A DNA stretch of 64,000 bases from Desulfocucumis sp964643075 (GTDB lineage Bacteria > Bacillota > Desulfotomaculia > Desulfotomaculales > Desulfocucumaceae). The notes below the pieces were generated by a model that ran no database searches, was not told the origin of the DNA, and saw only the letters and a list, made by a program, of their open reading frames with translations. Both the position numbers and the translations under genes were made by a program. Shown piece by piece: positions 34,202 through 42,674 of this stretch. How positions within the stretch are numbered: position 1 is the stretch's first letter; each line of letters opens with the position of its first letter. The stretch is from positions 29,365 to 93,364 of the forward strand of contig CAZXQO010000013.1 of the NCBI GenBank assembly GCA_964643075.1. Reading direction: 5' to 3'.

Positions 34202-35044
34202 ATAAAAACCATAGAAGCCAGTGTTATAATTGAAACAGTGGCCCGTCTCTGCCAGGAAGCAAATTTTTATCTTGGCGAGGATGTTTTGCGCTCTTTTCAA
34301 AAGGCCTTGGATGAGGAGATATCCCTCACTGGTAAGGACATTTTAAGCCAATTGGTGACAAACGCCGGCATAGCATCGGAAAACCAGGTGCCCATGTGCC
34401 AGGACACCGGCGTTGCCGTTGTTTTCCTGGAGCTGGGACAGGATGCCTGCATCTGCGGGGGGAACATCTATGATGCGGTCAACGAGGGGGTAAGAAAGGG
34501 CTATACTGAGGGATACCTAAGGAAGTCTATAGTCAGTCATCCCCTGGAGCGTATAAACACCGGCGACAATACCCCGGCGGTGATCCACACCACCATCGTA
34601 CCCGGTGATAGTTTAAAAATTACAGTGGCTCCCAAGGGCGGCGGTAGTGAAAACATGAGCGGGATAAAAATGCTCAAACCCTCTGAAGGAGTAGATGGTG
34701 TCAAAAAATTTGTATTGGACACGGTGAGGGCAGCGGGTCCAAACCCATGCCCCCCCATAGTGCTAGGTATAGGTATAGGCGGAACCTTTGAAAAGGCTGC
34801 CCTGCTGGCCAAAGAGGCGTTGCTGAGGCCGTTGGGACAGCCCAGTAACTTGCCTGATGTAGCAGAACTGGAGAAGGAAATGCTGGAACTGGTAAATTCC
34901 ATTGGCATAGGTCCACAGGGATTGGGCGGCAAAACAACAGCCCTGGCGGTACACATTAAAGTTCATCCATGTCATATAGCCAGCCTCCCGGTGGCGGTCA
35001 ATATCAACTGCCACTCCGCCAGGCACAAGGAAGCGGTACTGTAA
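34202..35044 (+). CDS. Fumarate hydratase class I, alpha (N-terminal) subunit
   Basis: About 280 aa, 4Fe-4S type. Together with the beta subunit it interconverts fumarate and malate. Visible: VARLCQEANFYL near the N-terminus, the cluster Cys in VPMCQDTGVAVVFLE, KGGGSENMSGIKML around 165 and GIGIGGTFEKAALLAKEAL around 205. The first ATG/GTG/TTG is GTG 34238, but it has no ribosome site and would cut off a conserved N-terminus. The reading frame is open up to AAGGAGGG (34186-34193), and the codon at the right distance is ATA (34202), which would give (M)KTIEASVIIETVAR. The stop overlaps a possible start of the beta gene. Confidence 0.9.
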   Translation: MKTIEASVIIETVARLCQEANFYLGEDVLRSFQKALDEEISLTGKDILSQLVTNAGIASENQVPMCQDTGVAVVFLELGQDACICGGNIYDAVNEGVRKGYTEGYLRKSIVSHPLERINTGDNTPAVIHTTIVPGDSLKITVAPKGGGSENMSGIKMLKPSEGVDGVKKFVLDTVRAAGPNPCPPIVLGIGIGGTFEKAALLAKEALLRPLGQPSNLPDVAELEKEMLELVNSIGIGPQGLGGKTTALAVHIKVHPCHIASLPVAVNINCHSARHKEAVL

Positions 35045-35067
35045 TGGGTACAAGCGAGGTGAAGCAA

Positions 35068-35625
35068 ATGCCACAAATCAGCTTAACCACACCCCTGTCC
35101 GATGATGTGGTAGAAAAATTAAGGATAGGCCAGAGGGTTTTGTTTAACGGAGTTATCTACACCGGCCGGGACGCCGCCCACAAAAAGCTGGTGGATTTAT
35201 TGGATCAGGGCAAGGAACTTCCATTCGAGTTGAAGGGACAGGTAATATATTATGTAGGGCCCTCACCGGCCAAGCCGGGGCAGGTAATAGGATCTGCAGG
35301 GCCTACCACTTCCGGACGCATGGACGCTTACGCGCCCAGACTAATCGCGTTGGGGCTAAAGGGTATGATCGGCAAGGGTAAAAGAATCCCGGAGGTAATC
35401 AAGGCCATAAAACAGTACAAATCGGTATATTTTGCCGCCGTAGGGGGAGCAGCGGCACTTATTGCCAGAAGCATCAAAGAATGCAGTGTTGTTGCCTATC
35501 CGGAACTTGGCCCGGAGGCCATTCACCGTCTGGTGGTGGAAAACTTTCCGGTTATCGTGGTCAACGATACACTGGGAGGCGATTTGTATGATGAAGGTGT
35601 AAAAATTTATGCGGCAGGCAAGTAG
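35068..35625 (+). CDS. Fumarate hydratase class I, beta (C-terminal) subunit
   Basis: A 185 aa subunit with SLTTPLSDDVVEKLRIGQRV at the N-terminus, GPTTSGRMD around 77, GKGKRI around 107 and GGAAALIA around 134. ATG 35068 is 5 bases after GAGGTGA; an in-frame ATG at 35044 overlaps the alpha stop and would add 8 residues. Split alpha/beta class I fumarases are common in anaerobes and archaea. The product joins the succinate-propionate route of the neighbouring genes. Confidence 0.93.
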   Translation: MPQISLTTPLSDDVVEKLRIGQRVLFNGVIYTGRDAAHKKLVDLLDQGKELPFELKGQVIYYVGPSPAKPGQVIGSAGPTTSGRMDAYAPRLIALGLKGMIGKGKRIPEVIKAIKQYKSVYFAAVGGAAALIARSIKECSVVAYPELGPEAIHRLVVENFPVIVVNDTLGGDLYDEGVKIYAAGK

Positions 35626-35674
35626 CCGCATATTGTGTTAGCTTAGTTCTGCAACTAAAAGGGGAGGGGTTATC

Positions 35675-36784
35675 TTGAAGCTTTTCGAGTATATGGGGAA
35701 GGAGCTTTTTGCAGGCGCCGGTATTACAGTGCCCAGGGGGAAAATGGTTACAACCCCCGATGAGGCTGCTGCTGTGGCTGCAGAAATCGGAGGAGACGTT
35801 GTTGTTAAATCCCAGATCCTTTCCGGCAAAAGGGGTAAAGGGGGCGGCATAAAGTTTGCCACCAATCCCGAAGAGGCCAAACAGGCTGCTGGACAAATTT
35901 TGGGCATGACCATCCAGGGGCTTAAAGTAGAAATGTTGCTGGTTGAGGAAAAGCTGCAGATTGACCAGGAGTATTACCTGGCTATTACCATTGACGGGGC
36001 AGCAAAAAAACCGGTAATCATTGCATCTGCCCAGGGTGGTATGGATATTGAGGAAGTCGCGGACGAATTTATAGTAAAGCAACATGTGGACGTATCTATA
36101 GGAGTCCAGCCCTATCTGGCCAAGGAAGTATCCCGCAAGCTTGGCCTGAAGGGTAACGTATTTAAGGAATTTAGCAATTTGCTGCCGCTACTTTACAAAA
36201 TGTTCCGCGAAAAGGATGCTGAACTGGTGGAAATCAACCCGCTGGTAAGAAGCGGTGAAAAATTAATCGCCGCCGACTCTAAGGTTACCATTGACGACGA
36301 GGCGCTGTTCAGACACAATGAACTGCCTTACGTTGACGAGCGCACCGAATTTGAAAGGAAAGCTCATGAAATAGGTATTTCCTATGTACAACTGGATGGC
36401 AACATTGCTGTAATGGCCAACGGCGCCGGTATTACCATGGGCACTCTGGATACTATTCAGCATTACGGCGGATCAGCAGCCAACTTCATGGATGCTGGTG
36501 GCGGCACCGGTATGGAAGGGACAGCAAAGGCTCTGGAAATTCTCCTGGGCAATAAGCCAAAGGTTATCTTAATTAACATATTTGGCGGTATCACCCGTTG
36601 CGACGATGTTGCCAATGCACTGGTGCAGGTCAAAACCAACATCGGCATCCCCGTGCCCGTGGTAATCAGACTGGTGGGTACCAATGAGGAGCAGGGGGTT
36701 CAAATATTAAAAGATAACGGTTTCGATGCTTACAAAATGATGCACGAAGCCGCCGCCAAGGCAGTAGAGATAGCCAACAGTTAA
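35675..36784 (+). CDS. sucC: Succinyl-CoA synthetase, beta subunit
   Basis: A 369 aa ATP-grasp subunit that, with SucD, interconverts succinyl-CoA + ADP/GDP + Pi and succinate + ATP/GTP. Visible: KLFEYMGKELFAGAGI at the start, VVKSQILSGKRGKGGGIKFA around 48, LVEINPLV around 187, and GANFMDAGG-like region SAANFMDAGGGTGMEGTAKA around 268, NIFGGITRCDDVA around 303. TTG start behind GGGGAGGGG. sucD follows after 23 bases. Confidence 0.95.
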   Translation: MKLFEYMGKELFAGAGITVPRGKMVTTPDEAAAVAAEIGGDVVVKSQILSGKRGKGGGIKFATNPEEAKQAAGQILGMTIQGLKVEMLLVEEKLQIDQEYYLAITIDGAAKKPVIIASAQGGMDIEEVADEFIVKQHVDVSIGVQPYLAKEVSRKLGLKGNVFKEFSNLLPLLYKMFREKDAELVEINPLVRSGEKLIAADSKVTIDDEALFRHNELPYVDERTEFERKAHEIGISYVQLDGNIAVMANGAGITMGTLDTIQHYGGSAANFMDAGGGTGMEGTAKALEILLGNKPKVILINIFGGITRCDDVANALVQVKTNIGIPVPVVIRLVGTNEEQGVQILKDNGFDAYKMMHEAAAKAVEIANS

Positions 36785-36807
36785 TAAGAAAGGAGAGTGA
36801 CCGGGAA

Positions 36808-37674
36808 ATGGCCATTATAATTGATGAAAATACAAACGTTATAGTACAGGGTATAACTGGCAACCAGGGAAAATTTCACACCGAACAGATGCTGGCATAC
36901 GGAACAAAAATCGTAGGCGGGACTTCACCGGGCAAGGGAGGCCAGGAGGTGCTTGGAGTACCGGTATACGACACCGTAAGCGCCGCCATGGAAGAGCAGC
37001 GGGTTGACGCCGCCTGTGTTTTTATTCCGGCTCCTTTCGCCAAGGATGCAGCTTTTGAAGCCATTGACGCCGGCATTAAAGTTGTGGTTGTTATAACCGA
37101 GCACATACCGGTGCATGACGAGCTTGAAATTATTAATTTCGCCAGCCGCAAAGGGACAACCGTTATCGGACCCAACACCTTCGGTATCGTTTCTTCTGGT
37201 AAATGTAAAATAGGCATACCCCCCAATCAATTCTTTGTACCGGGTCCGGTGGGTATTGTGGCCCGTAGCGGAACCCTTACCTATGAAATCGTTGGCAATC
37301 TTACTGCTAACGGTCTAGGCCAGTCCACCGTGGTGGGCATGGGCGGTGACAGGGTAGTGGGCTTGTCTTTTGTGAGTGTTCTAGAAAAATTCGAAAAAGA
37401 CCCCGAAACCAAGGTAGTGGTTCTAGTAGGTGAAATAGGCGGAAATGCTGAGGAAGAAGCGTCACTTTTTATTAAAAATATGACTAAACCTGTGGTAGCC
37501 TATATAGCAGGCAAAAGTGCACCTCCCGGCAAAAGAATGGGACACGCCGGCGCCATTATTGAGCGGGGCAAAGGTACCTTTGAAGGTAAAGTCAAGGCAC
37601 TGAGCGAGGCCGGGGCACAGGTTGCCACACTGCCTTTCGAGGTTCCGGCATATATTAAGAAAATATTGGGTTAG
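36808..37674 (+). CDS. sucD: Succinyl-CoA synthetase, alpha subunit
   Basis: A 288 aa subunit with the CoA-binding Rossmann domain (VQGITGNQGKFHTEQML near residue 12, GGTSPGKGG around 37), PNTFGIVS around 118, and the phosphorylated His in KRMGHAGAIIERG around 246. In a propionate or succinate pathway this step yields or consumes ATP. ATG start behind AAAGGAGAG. Confidence 0.95.
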   Translation: MAIIIDENTNVIVQGITGNQGKFHTEQMLAYGTKIVGGTSPGKGGQEVLGVPVYDTVSAAMEEQRVDAACVFIPAPFAKDAAFEAIDAGIKVVVVITEHIPVHDELEIINFASRKGTTVIGPNTFGIVSSGKCKIGIPPNQFFVPGPVGIVARSGTLTYEIVGNLTANGLGQSTVVGMGGDRVVGLSFVSVLEKFEKDPETKVVVLVGEIGGNAEEEASLFIKNMTKPVVAYIAGKSAPPGKRMGHAGAIIERGKGTFEGKVKALSEAGAQVATLPFEVPAYIKKILG

Positions 37675-37734
37675 CAGACATCACAAAATGTCAATAATAA
37701 AAAATACCTTCAAATTGAGGAAAGGAGGACAAAC

Positions 37735-39405
37735 ATGTACGATCAAAGTTTTTTAGAAAAATTCAGGGAAACTAAAGCCCAGTTTGATAGCAAACTGGAC
37801 GCACAAAAACAAAAAAGACCTGAGCGCCAGGCAGAATTCTCAACAGATGCGGGTATGAGCATAAAAACTGTATACACTCCAGACAATAACAGCGGGCTCA
37901 ATTACGAAATAGACCTGGGACTGCCGGGCAGCTATCCTTTTACCAGGGGTGTTCAGCCCAATATGTACCGCGGGCGCTACTGGACCATGCGTCAGTACGC
38001 AGGATTCGGATCAGCGGAGGAAACCAACAATCGCTTCCACTACCTTCTGGAACAGGGTCAAACCGGTTTAAGTGTGGCTTTTGACCTGCCTACCCAGATT
38101 GGTTATGATTCCGATCAATCAATATCCCGTGGTGAGGTAGGTAAAGTCGGGGTGGCTATTGATTCACTGAAGGACATGGAAACATTGTTAGCCGGTATTC
38201 CCCTGGACAAGGTTAGTACGTCCATGACTATCAACGCTCCGGCAGCAGTGCTGCTGGCCATGTATGTGACCGTGGCAGAAAAGCAGGGCGTGACCCCGGA
38301 CAAATTAAGCGGCACCATCCAGAATGATATTCTGAAAGAATACGTGGCCCGGGGAACCTACATTTTCCCGCCGGGACCTTCCATGCGGCTGATTACGGAC
38401 ATATTTAAATACTGCGCCAAAAATATATCCGGTTGGAACACTATCAGCATCAGCGGCTACCACATCAGGGAAGCAGGTTCAACCGCCGTACAGGAGGTAG
38501 CTTTCACTCTGGCCGATGGTATAGCTTACGTAAAGGCTGCCATTGATGCCGGACTTGATGTAGACGAATTTGCTCCCAGATTGTCCTTCTTCTTTAATGC
38601 TCACCTCAATTTCTTTGAGGAGGTTGCCAAATTCAGGGCTGCCCGCCGGCTTTGGGCCAGGATTATGAAAGAACGGTTCGGGGCCAAGAACCCCAAGTCT
38701 TTGATGATGAGGTTCCATACCCAGACTGCAGGCTGCACCCTTACCGCGCAGCAGCCGGACGTAAACATTATGAGAGTGGCTTATCAGGCGCTTAGCGCTG
38801 TGCTGGGCGGCACACAGTCTCTGCATACTAACTCCCGGGACGAGGCTCTGGCCCTTCCCAGCGAGCACTCCGTGCTGATTGCCCTGCGCACCCAGCAGGT
38901 GGTAGGTTATGAAATAGGTGTGGCGGATACGGTTGATCCGCTGGGTGGTTCATTCTTCGTAGAAAACCTGACTAATGAAATTGAAGCAGGAGCAGCAAAA
39001 TATATTGAAAAAATAGATGAAATAGGCGGGGCACCGGAAGCCATTGAATACATGCAAAAAGAAATTCATTCCAGCGCTTACCGCTACCAGCAGGACATTG
39101 AAAGCGGCAAGAAGGCGGTTATCGGCGTTAACCAATTCCTCATGGAGGAACCGAAGCCGGAAGGCCTGCTGAGAGTTGACCCAACTGTGGGCGAACGCCA
39201 GTCAGCCAGCCTTGCCAAAGTAAAGGCGGAAAGGGATAACAACAAGGTTCAGGCACTGCTGAGCGATTTAAGAAAAGCAGCCGGCACTGATGAAAATCTA
39301 ATGCCTTTCATTATTGCAGCGGTTAAGGAGTACGCCACCCTGGGAGAAATTTGTGGCGTGTTGAGGGAAGAATTTGGCGAGTACAAACAGCAGATTGTAT
39401 TCTAA
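37735..39405 (+). CDS. Methylmalonyl-CoA mutase, large (catalytic) subunit
   Basis: A 556 aa TIM-barrel subunit for the B12-dependent rearrangement of succinyl-CoA and (R)-methylmalonyl-CoA. Visible: the substrate region TRGVQPNMYRGRYWTMRQYAG (in two parts around residue 80), FDLPTQIGYDSD around 117, SISGYHIREAGS around 240, RFHTQTAGCTLTAQQPDVN around 325 and GGTQSLHTNSRDEAL around 360. The B12-binding domain is a separate gene, mcmA2-like, 20 bases downstream, as in archaea and many Clostridia. No MeaB-type chaperone gene is present in the window. Confidence 0.95.
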   Translation: MYDQSFLEKFRETKAQFDSKLDAQKQKRPERQAEFSTDAGMSIKTVYTPDNNSGLNYEIDLGLPGSYPFTRGVQPNMYRGRYWTMRQYAGFGSAEETNNRFHYLLEQGQTGLSVAFDLPTQIGYDSDQSISRGEVGKVGVAIDSLKDMETLLAGIPLDKVSTSMTINAPAAVLLAMYVTVAEKQGVTPDKLSGTIQNDILKEYVARGTYIFPPGPSMRLITDIFKYCAKNISGWNTISISGYHIREAGSTAVQEVAFTLADGIAYVKAAIDAGLDVDEFAPRLSFFFNAHLNFFEEVAKFRAARRLWARIMKERFGAKNPKSLMMRFHTQTAGCTLTAQQPDVNIMRVAYQALSAVLGGTQSLHTNSRDEALALPSEHSVLIALRTQQVVGYEIGVADTVDPLGGSFFVENLTNEIEAGAAKYIEKIDEIGGAPEAIEYMQKEIHSSAYRYQQDIESGKKAVIGVNQFLMEEPKPEGLLRVDPTVGERQSASLAKVKAERDNNKVQALLSDLRKAAGTDENLMPFIIAAVKEYATLGEICGVLREEFGEYKQQIVF

Positions 39406-39425
39406 TTAAGCGGGGAGGGTGGAAG

Positions 39426-39821
39426 ATGAGCAACAATACCATACGTGTGCTGGTGGCAAAACCGGGACTGGATGGACACGACCGTGGCGCCAAGGTTATA
39501 GCCCAGGCCCTGCGCGACGCTGGCATGGAAGTCATATATACCGGCCTGCGCCAGACGCCGGAGCAGATCGTAGAGGCGGCTTTGCAGGAAGATGTGAAGG
39601 TGGTGGCCCTGAGTAGTCTTTCCGGAGCCCATTTGCACCTTTTTCCACCGGTGGTGGAAGGACTTAGACAACAGGGGGCCGCTGATATATTGGTGGTTGG
39701 GGGCGGAGTTATACCCGATGAAGACATACCTGAACTGAAGCAGGCCGGCATAAAGGATGTATTTGGGCCGGGCACCACAACTACAAAGGTGATTGAATTT
39801 ATCAGGGACAATGTTAAATAA
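39426..39821 (+). CDS. Methylmalonyl-CoA mutase, small (B12-binding) subunit
   Basis: A 131 aa cobalamin-binding domain: KPGLDGHDRGAKVIA around residue 15 contains the DxHxxG motif whose His coordinates cobalt; ALSSLSGAH around 62 and VVGGGVIPDED around 86 complete the base-off binding fold. ATG 39426 follows a GGGAGGGTGG site; the open frame further upstream overlaps the previous gene and is not used. Confidence 0.95.
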   Translation: MSNNTIRVLVAKPGLDGHDRGAKVIAQALRDAGMEVIYTGLRQTPEQIVEAALQEDVKVVALSSLSGAHLHLFPPVVEGLRQQGAADILVVGGGVIPDEDIPELKQAGIKDVFGPGTTTTKVIEFIRDNVK

Positions 39822-39860
39822 AAAGGGCAAATAGCAAACTGTTTCGTCAGTTGGTAACGG

Positions 39861-39949
39861 CAACAGTTGATAGATGATTGCTGTTGTGAACATGGAGTGT
39901 GCGGTGGTTTTAGACTCGTTGCCGCTAGGCAGGGGCTAAATCACCGCAC
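39861..39949 (+). other. Two hairpins within the operon
   Basis: In the 242 bp gap between the mutase small subunit and the epimerase: CAACAG / CTGTTG (about 39861-39886), then a long stem GTGCGGTGGTTTTAG (39899-39913) with CTAAATCACCGCAC (39936-39949). No T run follows, so full termination is unlikely; a processing or stabilising structure is a possibility. It shows none of the conserved boxes of a cobalamin riboswitch. Confidence 0.6.
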
Positions 39950-40063
39950 AACTCAACAACGCCGTAATAATTCTAATATGGATGTTTGAGGATCAAACAT
40001 TTGGCTTGTATACTACCGCTACTGAATAGCAATACCAGATTATGGCATGAGGAGGCGTTAATA

Positions 40064-40465
40064 TTGATAAAAAAGATTGACCATATTGGCATAGCGGTTA
40101 AGGACCTGGATACAGCCGTTAAATTTTATGAAGGAGTACTGGGGCTAAAAGTAACCGAGATTGAAGAAGTGGCCGATCAAAAAGTGAAAATTGCCTTCAT
40201 ACCCACTGGCGACAGTGAGTTAGAACTGCTGCAGTCCACCACCCCTGACGGACCAATAGCCAAGTTTATTGAGAAAAATGGGGAGGGCATCCAGCATATT
40301 GCCTTCAGAGTGGATAACCTGGAAGAAAAGCTGGTACAGCTTAAGGCACAGGGAGTCAGACTGATAGATGAAAAACCTCGCCGTGGCGCAGGTGGCGCAA
40401 ACATAGCGTTTCTGCACCCCAAAGCCACCTGCGGAACACTGGTGGAACTGTGCGAGCGAGAATAA
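40064..40465 (+). CDS. mce: Methylmalonyl-CoA epimerase
   Basis: A 133 aa VOC/glyoxalase-fold enzyme that interconverts (R)- and (S)-methylmalonyl-CoA. Metal ligands and motifs: KIDHIGIAVKDLDTAVKFY at the N-terminus, ELLQSTTPDGPIAKFI around 48, IQHIAFRVDNL around 75 and GTLVELCE at the end. TTG 40064 is 8 bases after GAGGAGG. mmdA-like gene follows after 15 bases. Confidence 0.95.
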   Translation: MIKKIDHIGIAVKDLDTAVKFYEGVLGLKVTEIEEVADQKVKIAFIPTGDSELELLQSTTPDGPIAKFIEKNGEGIQHIAFRVDNLEEKLVQLKAQGVRLIDEKPRRGAGGANIAFLHPKATCGTLVELCERE

Positions 40466-40480
40466 AAGGGGGGATTAGCC

Positions 40481-42016
40481 TTGTCCATGCAAGAAAAAAT
40501 GGAACAGCTCAATAATCTGAGGGGCACCGTTAAGGCAGGGGGCGGTCCCAAAAGGATTGAAAAACAGCACGAAGCCGGCAAAAAAACAGCCCGGGAGCGC
40601 ATCGGCATGCTGTTTGATGCGGGAACATTCGTAGAAATCGATACCTTTGCCGGTGACGACGACATCAAAAACCTGAAAAACCCTGGTGAAGGCGTCGTGA
40701 CCGGATACGGTAAAGTGGATGGCCGCAAGGTTTTTATATACGCCCAGGATTTTACAGTAACCGGCGGTTCTCTGGGACGAATTCATGCGGCTAAAATCTG
40801 CAAGGTTCTCGACCAGGCTATGAAAGTAGGCGCACCGGTTGTCGGGCTAAATGACTCCGGCGGCGCAAGGATCCAGGAAGGGGTAGACGCCTTAAACGGC
40901 TTCGGGGAAATATTCTTCCGCAACACTATAGCCTCCGGAGTAATTCCACAAATATCTGTAATCATGGGACCCTGTGCAGGGGGAGCTGTTTATTCTCCGG
41001 CGCTGACAGACTTTATTTTTATGGTGAAAAATACCAGTCAGATGTTTATCACCGGACCGCAGGTAATCAAGGCGGTAACAGGTGAAGAGGTAAGCATGGA
41101 AGTGTTGGGCGGAGCCATGACTCACAACCAAACCAGCGGCGTGGCCCATTTTGCAGCGGAAAACGAGGATGATTGCATGGCAGCAATCAAGCAACTGCTA
41201 AGCTATTTGCCATCCAACAATCTTGAGGAACCACCCACGTTTGATGCCAACGCTATCAATGGAGATGCCGATGAATTATTGAGCATCATCCCTGACTCTG
41301 CCAACCTTTCTTACGATGTACGCAAGGTAATCAACCTGGTGGTAGACGGTGGCAGCTTTATGGAAGTACAGCCATATTTTGCCCGCAATGCCGTGGTAGG
41401 TTATGCCAGGGTAAATGGCCAGTCAGTGGGTATCATAGCCAACCAGCCGGAATACCTGGCGGGTTGCCTGGATATCAATGCTTCCGATAAGATCAGCCGC
41501 TTTGTACGCACCTGTGACTGCTTCAATGTGCCCATCATAACCTTTATGGATGTACCAGGCTTCCTGCCCGGAACAGCCCAGGAATACGGCGGCATCATCA
41601 GGCACGGTGCCAAAATGCTATATGCTTATTCCGAAGCGACTGTGCCCAAAATAACCATTATTCTGCGCAAGGGCTACGGTGGCGCCTATCTGGCCATGTG
41701 CAGCAGCAGCCTCAGGGCGGATACCGTATTTGCGTGGCCCTCTGCGGAAATAGCCGTCATGGGACCGGATGGTGCGGTAAATATTATTTACAGAAATGAA
41801 ATAGCCAATGCGGAAGACCCGCCGGAAGAAAGGAAAAAGCTTACCGAAGAATACCGTGAGAGGTTCGCCAATCCTTACATTGCCTGCGCCAGAGGATATG
41901 TGGATGATGTGATAGATCCCAGGGATACCCGGGAGAGAATTATTAACGCTCTTGAAACGTATGCTAACAAGCGTGAAGCAAGACCCAAGAAAAAGCACGG
42001 TAATCTTCCCGTATAG
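40481..42016 (+). CDS. Methylmalonyl-CoA carboxyltransferase 12S subunit (MmdA family)
   Basis: A 511 aa acyl-CoA carboxyltransferase that moves CO2 between (S)-methylmalonyl-CoA and biotin. Visible: RGTVKAGGGPKRIEKQHEAG near the start, NDSGGARIQEGVDAL around 125, GPCAGGAVYSPALTDF around 165, FVRTCDCFNVPIITFMDVPG around 340 and the second oxyanion-hole region KGYGGAYLAMCS around 395. With the 1.3S biotin carrier and 5S subunit downstream it fits a methylmalonyl-CoA:pyruvate transcarboxylase. No beta-subunit (membrane Na+ pump) gene is present. TTG 40481 start behind AAGGGGGGATT. Confidence 0.93.
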   Translation: MSMQEKMEQLNNLRGTVKAGGGPKRIEKQHEAGKKTARERIGMLFDAGTFVEIDTFAGDDDIKNLKNPGEGVVTGYGKVDGRKVFIYAQDFTVTGGSLGRIHAAKICKVLDQAMKVGAPVVGLNDSGGARIQEGVDALNGFGEIFFRNTIASGVIPQISVIMGPCAGGAVYSPALTDFIFMVKNTSQMFITGPQVIKAVTGEEVSMEVLGGAMTHNQTSGVAHFAAENEDDCMAAIKQLLSYLPSNNLEEPPTFDANAINGDADELLSIIPDSANLSYDVRKVINLVVDGGSFMEVQPYFARNAVVGYARVNGQSVGIIANQPEYLAGCLDINASDKISRFVRTCDCFNVPIITFMDVPGFLPGTAQEYGGIIRHGAKMLYAYSEATVPKITIILRKGYGGAYLAMCSSSLRADTVFAWPSAEIAVMGPDGAVNIIYRNEIANAEDPPEERKKLTEEYRERFANPYIACARGYVDDVIDPRDTRERIINALETYANKREARPKKKHGNLPV

Positions 42017-42029
42017 GAGGGATACGCCG

Positions 42030-42224
42030 ATGGAAACTACAAACATAGCCCAAGGAGCAATAACCCCCAAAAAAGTAGCGGCTATTATGGCGGCATTAAT
42101 TGCCGCCGGACTGATGGCACCGGGCGATAGAATTACCGGCATCAGCAAAAAGAGTACTAAAAATCCCTGGAAACGTTCCGGACTATTAAAAATAATGCAG
42201 GACCGGGACTTCACCATACTTTAG
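42030..42224 (+). CDS. 64 aa protein between 12S and 1.3S subunits
   Basis: A small gene with a good AGGAGGG ribosome site before ATG 42030. Residues 13-30 (TPKKVAAIMAALIAAGLMAP) are hydrophobic, and the rest is basic and polar (GISKKSTKNPWKRSGLLKIM). Its position is that of the small delta/epsilon subunits of Veillonella-type methylmalonyl-CoA decarboxylase, or of a linker between carboxylase subunits. Similar small proteins at the same locus in other Pelotomaculum-like clusters would support that; the similarity itself cannot be judged here. Confidence 0.7.
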   Translation: METTNIAQGAITPKKVAAIMAALIAAGLMAPGDRITGISKKSTKNPWKRSGLLKIMQDRDFTIL

Positions 42225-42265
42225 AAATGTTTTATTCATATCAGTATTGAGGAGGTTTGACCCGG

Positions 42266-42655
42266 ATGAAAAAATATAAGGTGGTAGTGAACGGGGAACC
42301 TTTTGAGGTGGAAATCGAAGAAGCCGGTGCACCCGCGGCCCCAGTTGCCAGAACAGCGCCCGCCGCTGCACCGGCCTCTCAACCCGCAGCACCTGCACCT
42401 GTTGCGGCACCCGCCGTCCCCAAGGCTTCCGCACCTGCTGGCGCCGGCACAGTTACCGCTCCCATGCCAGGCAACATCATTGATGTAAAGGTAAAAGCCG
42501 GAGATAAGGTAAATGTCGGGGACGCCCTGTTGATTCTGGAAGCCATGAAGATGGAAAATGAAATTACCTCACCGGTGGCAGGTACTGTCAAGGAAGTTAA
42601 GGTGCAAAAAGGCCAAACCGTCAACAATGGTGACGTAATGGTGGTAATTGGATAG
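42266..42655 (+). CDS. Biotin carboxyl carrier protein (1.3S subunit)
   Basis: A 129 aa biotin carrier. N-terminal segment MKKYKVVVNGEPFEVEIEE, then a 40-residue Ala/Pro-rich flexible linker (residues about 20-60), then the biotinyl domain with GTVTAPMPGNIIDVKVKAGD and the biotinylation site LEAMKMENEI (Lys around residue 96). ATG 42266 lies about 10 bases after TGAGGAGGT. It shuttles CO2 between the 12S (40481) and 5S (43657) subunits. Confidence 0.95.
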   Translation: MKKYKVVVNGEPFEVEIEEAGAPAAPVARTAPAAAPASQPAAPAPVAAPAVPKASAPAGAGTVTAPMPGNIIDVKVKAGDKVNVGDALLILEAMKMENEITSPVAGTVKEVKVQKGQTVNNGDVMVVIG

Positions 42656-42674
42656 TTTAAAGGAGGCCAATACT

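Noticed and set aside
34238..35044. GTG 34238 as the start of fumarase alpha
   Set aside because: No ribosome site in front of it, and it removes family-typical N-terminal residues that are open in frame up to the AAGGAGGG site.
39822..40063. Cobalamin riboswitch next to the B12-dependent mutase genes
   Set aside because: The gap has hairpins but no B12-box-like core.
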